64,000 bases of DNA from contig NZ_JALRNF010000002.1 of the NCBI RefSeq assembly GCF_030272895.1, positions 158,184 to 222,183 of the forward strand. Reading direction: 5' to 3'. A program made the position numbers and the translations under genes. This DNA comes from Pseudomonas sp. BGr12. Lineage in GTDB: Bacteria; Pseudomonadota; Gammaproteobacteria; Pseudomonadales; Pseudomonadaceae. This document shows positions 57,732 through 64,000 of the stretch, in pieces. Under the pieces are notes generated by a model. It searched no databases, had not been told where the DNA came from, and was given only the letters and a program-made list of their open reading frames with translations. How positions within the stretch are numbered: position 1 is the stretch's first letter; every line of letters starts with the position of its first letter.

Positions 57732-57801
57732 GTGGGAGCGGGCTTGCCCCGCGATTGCGTGTTATCAGTCACATCGCATCGCGGGGCAAGCCCGCTCCTA
57801 C
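57732..57801. repeat. REP-like inverted pair (type B, outward)
   Basis: GTGGGAGCGGGCTTGCCCCGCGAT and ATCGCGGGGCAAGCCCGCTCCTAC with a 22-base spacer, directly after the pilus operon and before a convergent gene. Confidence 0.9.
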
Positions 57802-57812
57802 GGTCCCGTGTT

Positions 57813-58265
57813 TCAATCCCCGGCCTGGGCCTGCAGCAGCAACTGCCCCTCGACCTCCCTGGCCAGCCCGCTGGCCAGCAGCAGGGGCACCAGGCGTTTG
57901 TGCAAGCCCGGCTCGACGAAGGCGCGCAGGGTGTCCAGGTCGAGTGCGCCCAGTGGCGGCAGCTCGGCCTTGGTGTACGACAGCCAGGCCTTCTTCAGGA
58001 CCATCAGCACGTCGCTGCCCGAGGTGGTGGCAAAGCGCCGATGCACGACCTGGCCCTGCAGGGAGAAACTGTGCGCGTGCTCATAGCCCGACTCGTCGCC
58101 TGCACTGGCCAGGCAACGGCTGCAACGGCAAGGACCGTCGCCGAAGGCCTTGTCCAGGTAGGTGTTGAAATCCACCACAGGCTTGAGGCCCAGGCGCTTG
58201 TCGACTTCGAACAGGTCCGAGGTGAGGTGTTGTTCAGCGGTCAATGTCTTTTCCTGATTGATCAT
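57813..58265 (-). CDS. Conserved hypothetical protein with cysteine cluster
   Basis: Protein of 150 aa without signal peptide or membrane segment. A cysteine cluster GPCRCSRC at about residues 45-52 could bind metal. The rest is charged and helical, with an ending LVPLLLASGLAREVEGQLLLQAQAG. I do not recognise a family. It is convergent with the pilus operon and divergent from the next small gene. Confidence 0.6.
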   Translation of the reverse strand: MINQEKTLTAEQHLTSDLFEVDKRLGLKPVVDFNTYLDKAFGDGPCRCSRCLASAGDESGYEHAHSFSLQGQVVHRRFATTSGSDVLMVLKKAWLSYTKAELPPLGALDLDTLRAFVEPGLHKRLVPLLLASGLAREVEGQLLLQAQAGD

Positions 58266-58339
58266 GGCGGTCGCGCACAATACCCTAGGCGCCCCCGCGC
58301 GTCAGTAGACGCCGATCTATCCGCCGTTGGAGTTCAAGC

Positions 58340-58627
58340 ATGTACGACTACCTAGCCACCGTCACCGTCAGCAACGAAGGAGGCAATGATGTCGAGGCCG
58401 CTGAGAACGCTCGTGTTCGCGTCGGCCTGGAGGCGGTCACCGAGACGTTGAAAAAGGTCCACTTCGTCGGCACCCTGGCCGCGCCTGAGGGGGCCACGCA
58501 TATCTGTGTGACCCTGGAGAATGGCCTGACCTACTACGGCCCGATCGTCAATGGTCACGCCGAGCTCGAAGGCGGCTGGATCGCGTTCGAGAGTGACATG
58601 CTCACGCCCAAGGAACTGGGTCTGTAA
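58340..58627 (+). CDS. Small conserved hypothetical protein
   Basis: Protein of 95 aa, acidic, apparently soluble; starts MYDYLATVTVSNEGGNDVEA. No motif that I recognise. It looks real because it has a clear ATG after an intergenic gap, normal codon use and an in-frame end 15 bases before a convergent gene. Confidence 0.6.
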   Translation: MYDYLATVTVSNEGGNDVEAAENARVRVGLEAVTETLKKVHFVGTLAAPEGATHICVTLENGLTYYGPIVNGHAELEGGWIAFESDMLTPKELGL

Positions 58628-58642
58628 CAAGCGTCCATCCCT

Positions 58643-59134
58643 TCAGGCCAGCACCGCGGACCACAGCAGCCCGGCCAGGTACAAGGCCACGCCGAACACG
58701 CTGTGGGCCAGCAGGCTGCGGGCCCGGGCCGCCGCGGGGTTCGGCGCCTTCGAGGCGAACAGGCCGGCGCCCATGCCTGGCTGCATGACCAGGTAGGGCG
58801 CCAGCACCGTAGCCACGCCCAGTGCCAGCGCCGGCAACAAGGTCGGCTGGCGCACCCACTGCACCCCGTTCAACACCAGCAGCAGCGCGGCGAAGCCGAT
58901 GCCGATCAGGTAGTGGGTAGACCAACCCAGTAGCCGCTCCGCCGGCAGGGCCTGGGTCTTGGCGATGCTGGCGTGCATGAACTGCCCCCGGGGCATGTGC
59001 CCGACCCAGCGACCGACCAGGGCCCAGTTCGGCCCGGGCATCCCCAGCACACGTTGCTGGAACAACGCCCACAGGTCGGCCAGGGCGGTGGCCGTAAGGC
59101 CGATCAACACGGCCAGAATGAGTCCTTCAAGCAT
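58643..59134 (-). CDS. DUF2938 membrane protein
   Basis: Membrane protein of 163 aa with four helices, matching DUF2938 (LADLWALFQQRVLGMPGPNW near the start and HYLIGIGFAALLL; VLAPYLVMQPGMGAGLFASKAP). Function unknown. The ATG at 59134 has AGGAGA upstream. Divergent from the ArsR-rhodanese gene across a perfect palindrome, which suggests that it is a target of that regulator. Confidence 0.83.
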   Translation of the reverse strand: MLEGLILAVLIGLTATALADLWALFQQRVLGMPGPNWALVGRWVGHMPRGQFMHASIAKTQALPAERLLGWSTHYLIGIGFAALLLVLNGVQWVRQPTLLPALALGVATVLAPYLVMQPGMGAGLFASKAPNPAAARARSLLAHSVFGVALYLAGLLWSAVLA

Positions 59135-59154
59135 GGGCCATCTCCTCTAATAAC

Positions 59155-59174
59155 ATTCAATTAATTGATTGAAT
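59155..59174. promoter_or_regulatory. Perfect palindromic operator ATTCAAT-N6-ATTGAAT
   Basis: ATTCAATTAATTGATTGAAT holds an exact ATTCAAT/ATTGAAT inverted repeat with a six-base centre. It overlaps a second palindrome TCAATTAATTGA at 59157-59168. It sits 20 bases from the DUF2938 start and 26 bases from the ArsR-type start, as expected for an ArsR-family repressor controlling both. Confidence 0.75.
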
Positions 59175-59200
59175 GATTGGCCAATGCTACCGTGCTGTCA

Positions 59201-59842
59201 ATGACCGACCTGAACCTGCAATACCATCACGACATCGCCGACCTGGCCCGCACCCTGGGCCATGCCCATCGCCTGAGCCTGCTGCAAGCCATCGCCCAGG
59301 GCGAGCGCGCCGTGGAACAGCTGGCGCAACAGTGCGAGCTCTCGGTGGCCAACACCTCCCAGCACCTGCAGCATCTGCGTCGGGCCGGTTTCGTGCAGAC
59401 CCGCCGTGACGGCAAGCGGGTGCTCTATCGATTGAGTGGCGGCCCGGTGCAGGGCCTGCTGGCAGCGCTCGGGCAATTCGCCGAATACAACCGCGCGGCC
59501 ATGCGCGCGCTGCTCGACGATAGCCGGCAAACGCCCGATCAGCTCGAAGGCATCAGCCGCGAAGAGTTGCTCGAACGCCTGCGCGAGCACAGCGTGACTT
59601 TGCTCGATGTGCGCCCGGCCGATGAGTTCGCCCAGGGGCATCTACCGGGTGCGATCAATATCCCGTTCCAGGAGTTGCAGCAGCGCCTGGGCGAGTTACC
59701 GCCCAGCCAGGAAGTGATCGCCTACTGCCGGGGGCCCTGGTGCGTGTTTTCCCGCGATGCGGTAGCCGCCCTGCGGGCGGGCGGCTTGCAGGCGCGTCAC
59801 TTCGCCAATGGCGTCGAGCACTGGCCGGACGCGCTGCACTGA
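59201..59842 (+). CDS. ArsR-family regulator fused to a rhodanese domain
   Basis: Protein of 213 aa. Residues 10-95 form an ArsR winged helix (RTLGHAHRLSLLQAI; LSVANTSQHLQHLRRAG; GKRVLYRLSG). Residues 120-210 form a rhodanese domain with the active loop C176-RGPW-C181. The HTH has one cysteine (C45). The architecture suggests transcription control by a sulfane-sulfur or thiol signal (inference). Start ATG 59201; a TTG at 59177 lies closer to the operator and is less likely. Confidence 0.88.
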   Translation: MTDLNLQYHHDIADLARTLGHAHRLSLLQAIAQGERAVEQLAQQCELSVANTSQHLQHLRRAGFVQTRRDGKRVLYRLSGGPVQGLLAALGQFAEYNRAAMRALLDDSRQTPDQLEGISREELLERLREHSVTLLDVRPADEFAQGHLPGAINIPFQELQQRLGELPPSQEVIAYCRGPWCVFSRDAVAALRAGGLQARHFANGVEHWPDALH

Positions 59843-59843
59843 A

Positions 59844-61094
59844 TCAGGCCAGGGCCGCCAGGCACTGCTCGAGGATATCCAGGCCTTCTTCCAGCACCCC
59901 AGGCTCGATGGTCAGTGGTGCCAGCAGGCGCACGATATGCCGTGCCTTGTCGCTGGGCATCAGCAACAGGCCGGCGGCCCGGGCCGCTTCGAGCAACTGT
60001 GCCAGTTGCGCCGGTGCCGGTGCGCCCCCGGCATCGACCAGCTCGATACCGCGCATCGCGCCCGTACCGGTCAGGCGGCCCAGGTAGGGCGAGAGTTTCT
60101 GCGCCTGCCAGCGCTGGTGGCGGCTGACAATCGCGCTTTCCTGCAACTCGCCCCAGGTGGCCAGGTTGGCGTCGGTCATTTGCTCCAGGGTCGCCAGGGC
60201 CGCCGCGCAGGCCATGGGGTTGCCCGAATAGGTGCCGCCCAGGCCGCCCTTGGGCAGGCTGTCGAGCAGGTCCTTACGGCCGAGCACCGCACCCAGCGGC
60301 ATCCCGCCGGCAATGCTCTTGGCCACCAGTAACAGGTCCGGTTCGATGCCCAGGCGCGGGAAGGCGAAGCGCTGGCCGGTGCGACCGAAGCCGGACTGGA
60401 TCTCGTCGGCAATGATCAGGATCCCGTGGTTGTCACAGAAACGGCGCAGTGCCTGGGCAAACGCCGGGTCCATGGCCAGGAAGCCGCCTTCGCCCTGAAC
60501 CGGCTCGAAGATCACCGCCGCCACTTCATTGACATCGATCTCGACGCTGAACAGGCGCTCAAGGGCCTGTAGTGCCTGCTCGCCGCTGACGCCGGTGTCG
60601 GCGCTGGGGAAGGGCAGGTGATACACCGGCCCTGGCAGCACACCGACCCGCTGCTTGTAGGGCGCGACCTTGCCGTTGAGGTTGAGGGTGGCCAGGGTGC
60701 GGCCATGAAAGCCGCCGTCAAAGGCGATGATCGCGGTCCTGCCGGTGGCGCCGCGGGCAATCTTCAGGGCGTTTTCGGCAGCCTCCGCGCCACTGTTGGT
60801 GAGCATGCCACTGAGCGGGTAGGACACCGGAACAAAGGCGGCCAGGCGCTTCATCAGGTCGATGTAAGGCTCATGTCCGGCGGCATTGAAGGCGTAGTGG
60901 GTCAGGCGCGTCGCCTGCTGTTGAATGGCGGCGACAATCGCCGGGTTGCAGTGCCCAAGATTGAGCACGCCAATGCCGCCGACAAAATCAATATAACGTT
61001 TGCCGTGAGTGTCCCAGACTTCTGCATTCTTGCCATGGGAAAGTGTAATCGGGTGTACGACGGAAATGGACTGGCTGATATGTTCGTGGCTCAT
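59844..61094 (-). CDS. Class III aminotransferase (4-aminobutyrate type)
   Basis: PLP aminotransferase of 416 aa, GabT/DavT-like. GGIGVLNLGHCNP at 39-51, NSGAEAAENALKIARGATGR, and the cofactor aspartate D230 with K259 (VAKSIAGGMPLG) are intact. Candidate substrates are 4-aminobutyrate or 5-aminovalerate. ATG at 61094 (a GTG two codons earlier is possible). It lies 101 bases downstream of a LysR gene and near a divergent GABA-type permease. Confidence 0.85.
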   Translation of the reverse strand: MSHEHISQSISVVHPITLSHGKNAEVWDTHGKRYIDFVGGIGVLNLGHCNPAIVAAIQQQATRLTHYAFNAAGHEPYIDLMKRLAAFVPVSYPLSGMLTNSGAEAAENALKIARGATGRTAIIAFDGGFHGRTLATLNLNGKVAPYKQRVGVLPGPVYHLPFPSADTGVSGEQALQALERLFSVEIDVNEVAAVIFEPVQGEGGFLAMDPAFAQALRRFCDNHGILIIADEIQSGFGRTGQRFAFPRLGIEPDLLLVAKSIAGGMPLGAVLGRKDLLDSLPKGGLGGTYSGNPMACAAALATLEQMTDANLATWGELQESAIVSRHQRWQAQKLSPYLGRLTGTGAMRGIELVDAGGAPAPAQLAQLLEAARAAGLLLMPSDKARHIVRLLAPLTIEPGVLEEGLDILEQCLAALA

Positions 61095-61195
61095 GTGCAC
61101 GCGCTCTATGGCAAGTTATGCGCGTATCTAAGCGAGACAGACAGACCGAACACAAACGAATTAAAGGATTGCAATCATTCCTGTAGTTCTTGAAG

Positions 61196-62092
61196 TTATG
61201 CCTGCATCGCTACCCGCTCGCGTATCCATTGCACAAACGCCTGCACCTTGGGCACCTCGGCGGCATGTTCGGCATGGGCGATGAAATGCGAGCCTTCGCT
61301 GCTCCTGGCATGGTCCCAGGCGATCGCCAGCTTGCCCTCGGCCAGCTCCTCGGCCACCAGGTACTGCGGGATCAGGGCGATGCCGCAACCGGCCTGGGCG
61401 GCGCGAATGCACATGGAAAAGGTGTCGAAGCGCGGGCCGTGGTAGCTGTTCTCGCTGTGCAGGCCCAGGTCCTGGAACCAGTCGTGCCAGGCCTCCGGGC
61501 GCGAGGTGCATTGCAGCAGGCGCTGGCCGGTGAGGGCGCTGGCGCTGGCGAAGCGCTGCGCTGCCAGAAGCTGCGGCGCGCACACCGGCACCACGTTTTC
61601 GTTGAACAGCTCGATGCAGGTGGCGCCCGGCCAGGTGCCCTGGCCGAAGAAAAAGGCGATGTCAGCCTTGGCCTGGATCAGGTCGAAAGGCTCCAGGTCG
61701 TTGCGCACATCCAGGTGGATGCGCGGATGGCGCTCGCCAAAACCCTTGAGGTTGGGCACCAGCCAGCGCTCACCGAAGGTCGGCTGGGTAGCGATGCGCA
61801 GCACCTCGGTTTCGCCGCCGTAGCTGAGGATGTAGCGGCTGGACATGTCCAGCTGGACCAGGATCTTGTTCACCTCGGCCAGGTACAGGGCGCCGGCCGG
61901 GGTCAGGTGCAGGCGCCGGCGAATGCGCTGGAACAGCGGATGGCTGAGCATGTCCTCGAGCTGGGCGACCTGCTTGCTCACCGCGCTCTGGGTCAGGTGC
62001 AGCTCTTGCGCGGCGCGGGTGAAGCTCAGGTGCCGGGCGGCGGCTTCAAAGCACTGCAAGGCGGTGGTCGAGGGCATCAGGCGTTTGGACAT
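61196..62092 (-). CDS. LysR-family regulator of the aminotransferase/permease module
   Basis: GcvA-like regulator of 298 aa. Helix-turn-helix about 10-70 (LQCFEAAARHLSFTRAAQELHL, then SAVSKQVAQLE); effector domain with GERWLVPNLKGF, FFFGQGTWPGA, PVCAPQLL and CIRAAQAGCGIALIPQYL. Start at the ATG 62092; an ATG at 62128 lies inside a palindrome that looks like its operator, so it is unlikely. Probably controls itself, the aminotransferase and the divergent permease. Confidence 0.87.
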   Translation of the reverse strand: MSKRLMPSTTALQCFEAAARHLSFTRAAQELHLTQSAVSKQVAQLEDMLSHPLFQRIRRRLHLTPAGALYLAEVNKILVQLDMSSRYILSYGGETEVLRIATQPTFGERWLVPNLKGFGERHPRIHLDVRNDLEPFDLIQAKADIAFFFGQGTWPGATCIELFNENVVPVCAPQLLAAQRFASASALTGQRLLQCTSRPEAWHDWFQDLGLHSENSYHGPRFDTFSMCIRAAQAGCGIALIPQYLVAEELAEGKLAIAWDHARSSEGSHFIAHAEHAAEVPKVQAFVQWIRERVAMQA

Positions 62093-62427
62093 GGGCGGGT
62101 CGATCCGGCGAAAAAGGCGTAAGGTCATTCCGATACGGAATCATATGCTTCTAAAAGGTCGTTTGTGGCTGTCGGCCTTGAAGATTAATACTGATCCGCA
62201 TCAAGGATTTCAACCGGAATTCGCAGTAGCCAGAACCCATTCGTCAGTACAACTAACTGAGCGATAACTACTGCCTGAAAGTTTAATTATCGATTAACGG
62301 GAGACTCTGTAATCCGGCTTGGGACGGGCCACTGAAAACAACAAGCGTCACCACTTTATAACTCTTTCTGCTCTAACCCTGTCGGCTGCGCGAGCTGTGC
62401 AGCGACATACCCAGTTGAGGGTTGAAC
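62093..62427. other. Divergent control region, LysR / permease
   Basis: 335 bases with no gene. It contains ATTCCG-N3-CGGAAT (62127-62141) near the LysR start and TTAAT-N5-ATTAA (62283-62297) nearer the permease. No certain promoter boxes. The permease leader is about 130 bases beyond the second palindrome. Confidence 0.5.
62127..62141. promoter_or_regulatory. Palindrome ATTCCG-N3-CGGAAT, probable LysR site
   Basis: ATTCCGATACGGAAT is an exact 6-bp inverted repeat with a three-base centre and a T-N11-A frame, as in LysR recognition sites. It lies 35 bases upstream of the LysR gene start. Confidence 0.7.
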
Positions 62428-63840
62428 ATGGCATCGCAACAACAAAACAAACAGCGCTCGCTGCAACACGGTCTGACATCGCGCCAGGTATCGATGATCT
62501 CCATTGCCGGGATCATCGGTGCGGGGCTTTTCATCGGCTCTTCCACCGCCATCGCCACCGCCGGCCCGGCCATTCTCATTTCCTATGCCATGACCGGCCT
62601 GCTGGTGCTGCTGGTCATGCGCATGCTCGGTGAAATGGCCATCGCCAACCCGGACAGCGGTTCGTTCTCCACTTATGCCAGCCAGGCCATCGGTCCCTGG
62701 GCCGGGTTTACCATCGGCTGGCTGTACTGGTGGTTCTGGGTGCTGATCATTCCGGTGGAAGCCATTGCCGGGGCGGACATCCTCCACGCCTATTTCCCCG
62801 CGGTGCCGTCCTGGTTGTTCGCCTTCCTGATCATGATCGTGCTGTCGGGTACCAACCTGATCAGCGTGAAGAACTTCGGCGAGTTCGAGTATTGGTTCGC
62901 CCTGATCAAGGTAGTGGCGATCCTGGCCTTTATCGTCGTTTGCACCCTGGCGGTATTCGGCGTCTGGCCGCTGGCAGCGCAGGCCTCCGGAGTCAGCCAG
63001 CTGTGGGCCAATGGTGGCTTCATGCCCAATGGCTTCGGTGCGGTGCTCGGGGGCGTGCTGGTGACCATCTTTTCGTTCTTCGGGGCCGAGATCGTCACCA
63101 TTGCCGCCGACGAAACCGCCAATCCCAAGGACAAGATCCGCAAGGCCACCAACCTGGTGGTCTACCGCATCGCCATCTTCTACATCGTGTCGATCTTCTT
63201 CATCGTCTCGCTGGTGGCCTGGAACGATCCGCAGCTCAAGGCGGTGGGTTCCTTCCAGCGCGTGCTGGAAGTGCTGAACGTGCCCGGGGCCAAGCTGCTG
63301 GTCGACCTGGTGGTGCTGGTGGCGGTCACCAGTTGCATGAACTCGGGCCTGTACACGGCCTCGCGGATGCTCTATTCGCTGGGTGCCCGGGGCGAGGCAT
63401 TGCCGATGACCCGGCGTATTTCCGGTAACGGCGTGCCCACCGTGGCGGTGATCCTCTCGACCTTCGCCGGATTCGCCGGTTGCCTGGTCAACTATGTATT
63501 CCCCGGCAAGGTCTTTGGTTTCCTGCTCTCGACCACCGGTGCCATCGCCCTGCTTGTGTACCTGGTGATTGCCGTGTCGCAGTTGCGCATGCGCGCCAGG
63601 AACGAACGTGAAGGTACCGAGCTTGCGTTCAAGATGTGGCTGTTCCCCTGGCTGACCTGGCTGGTGATTGGGCTGATCGTCTCGGTGCTGGGCTATATGC
63701 TGATCAGCCCGGCCTACCGTTACGAAACCCTGATGACGGGCGGAGTGACGGCGGCGATCCTGCTGATTTCTCTGAGCCGGCGCAAGTCGACTGCCAGTGC
63801 TCCGGCAGGTCAGCCGTCGCTATCGGGCAAAGGGGCTTAG
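62428..63840 (+). CDS. gabP: GABA permease-like amino acid transporter (APC family)
   Basis: Twelve-helix amino acid permease of 470 aa. SLQHGLTSRQVSMISIAGIIGAGLF, GEMAIANPDSGSFSTYASQAIG, SFFGAEIVTIAADETANP and SCMNSGLYTASRMLYSLGARG match GabP and related transporters. The ATG at 62428 has TTGAGG upstream. Faces the LysR and aminotransferase genes, so 4-aminobutyrate or a close analogue is the likely cargo. Symbol tentative. Confidence 0.85.
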   Translation: MASQQQNKQRSLQHGLTSRQVSMISIAGIIGAGLFIGSSTAIATAGPAILISYAMTGLLVLLVMRMLGEMAIANPDSGSFSTYASQAIGPWAGFTIGWLYWWFWVLIIPVEAIAGADILHAYFPAVPSWLFAFLIMIVLSGTNLISVKNFGEFEYWFALIKVVAILAFIVVCTLAVFGVWPLAAQASGVSQLWANGGFMPNGFGAVLGGVLVTIFSFFGAEIVTIAADETANPKDKIRKATNLVVYRIAIFYIVSIFFIVSLVAWNDPQLKAVGSFQRVLEVLNVPGAKLLVDLVVLVAVTSCMNSGLYTASRMLYSLGARGEALPMTRRISGNGVPTVAVILSTFAGFAGCLVNYVFPGKVFGFLLSTTGAIALLVYLVIAVSQLRMRARNEREGTELAFKMWLFPWLTWLVIGLIVSVLGYMLISPAYRYETLMTGGVTAAILLISLSRRKSTASAPAGQPSLSGKGA

Positions 63841-63924
63841 CCTGCAGCATTGGGCAGGAAAACAGTTCTTCACGGAGTTCCGGGGGCAGCGATCCTTGGG
63901 TTGGGTTTGGATGCTGAGGGTTTG

Positions 63925-64000
63925 AGCTTATCCATTCCATGCAGCGACGCTGCCGGCCCCTTCCGCCTTTACGGCGGGTCCCTTTTGTCTTGGCAAAAGG
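63925..64000. repeat. Probable dispersed intergenic repeat, cut by the window edge
   Basis: Dense short palindromes: GCAGCGACGCTGC, then CCGCCTTTACGGCGG and CCTTTTGTC..GGCAAAAGG at the very end. The TTCCGCCTTTACGGCGGGTC stretch is of a kind I know as a repeated intergenic element in pseudomonads, but only part is visible. The 84 bases between the permease stop and it hold no gene that I can see. Confidence 0.4.

Noticed and set aside
62092..62128. Upstream ATG at 62128 for the LysR gene.
   Set aside because: It lies inside the ATTCCG-N3-CGGAAT palindrome that looks like its operator, and homologous N-termini start at MSKRL.

Overview
The window is chromosomal DNA from a Pseudomonas of the P. 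putida / P. fluorescens type. The evidence is the high GC content, the codon use, the typical gene sets (galU, gor, ahpC-ahpF, polB, prpE, preT-preA-hydA, a Csu-type pilus locus) and eight copies of an inverted GCGGGGCAAGCCCGCTCC repeat typical of this group. I see no phage, transposase, CRISPR array, tRNA or rRNA. About 57 protein genes are packed with short intergenic gaps.

Layout. 1-3.5 kb: the 5' part of a second elongation factor G gene (reverse strand), then dsdA-dsdC for D-serine. 3.7-7.4 kb: an Ada-like zinc protein, an SH3-domain membrane protein, PpnN and a DmpA-type peptidase (all reverse). 7.5-14 kb: a LuxR-type regulator with a glutathione transferase, an AraC-ampC pair divergent from a BASS-family transporter, a membrane acyltransferase-like protein and a DUF899 protein. 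14.2-19 kb: galU, gor, ahpC, ahpF (sugar nucleotide and redox housekeeping). 19-23.5 kb: azlC-azlD-araC, a TPR-like periplasmic protein, and a LysE exporter divergent from a LysR regulator that overlaps polB. 23.5-29.2 kb: polB, two small proteins, and a nitrilase with an orphan polyamine-type binding protein.

29.3-34.4 kb is a compact catabolic cluster: two Gfo/Idh/MocA dehydrogenases, a type II 3-dehydroquinase and an MHS transporter, with a divergent LysR gene. It is the best candidate here for an incompletely described pathway. 35.8-43.2 kb is reductive pyrimidine breakdown (PreT, PreA, dihydropyrimidinase, NCS1 permease, carbamoylase). Two copies of a CCTGTC-N6-GACAGG site lie in its divergent control region, and no local regulator is obvious. 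43.3-47.1 kb is a LysR / OPA transporter / FAD oxidoreductase set resembling aminophosphonate loci but without phnWX. 47.2-51.2 kb: a YebC-family protein, PrpE and a ZapE/AFG1 ATPase.

51.4-57.7 kb is a complete Csu-type chaperone-usher pilus operon: four small spore-coat-U subunits, chaperone, usher and a larger two-domain tip subunit. 57.8-59.8 kb holds small conserved proteins and an ArsR-rhodanese fusion with a perfect palindrome between it and a divergent DUF2938 gene. 59.8-63.8 kb is a GABA-type module (aminotransferase, LysR, divergent permease). The window ends inside an intergenic repeat.
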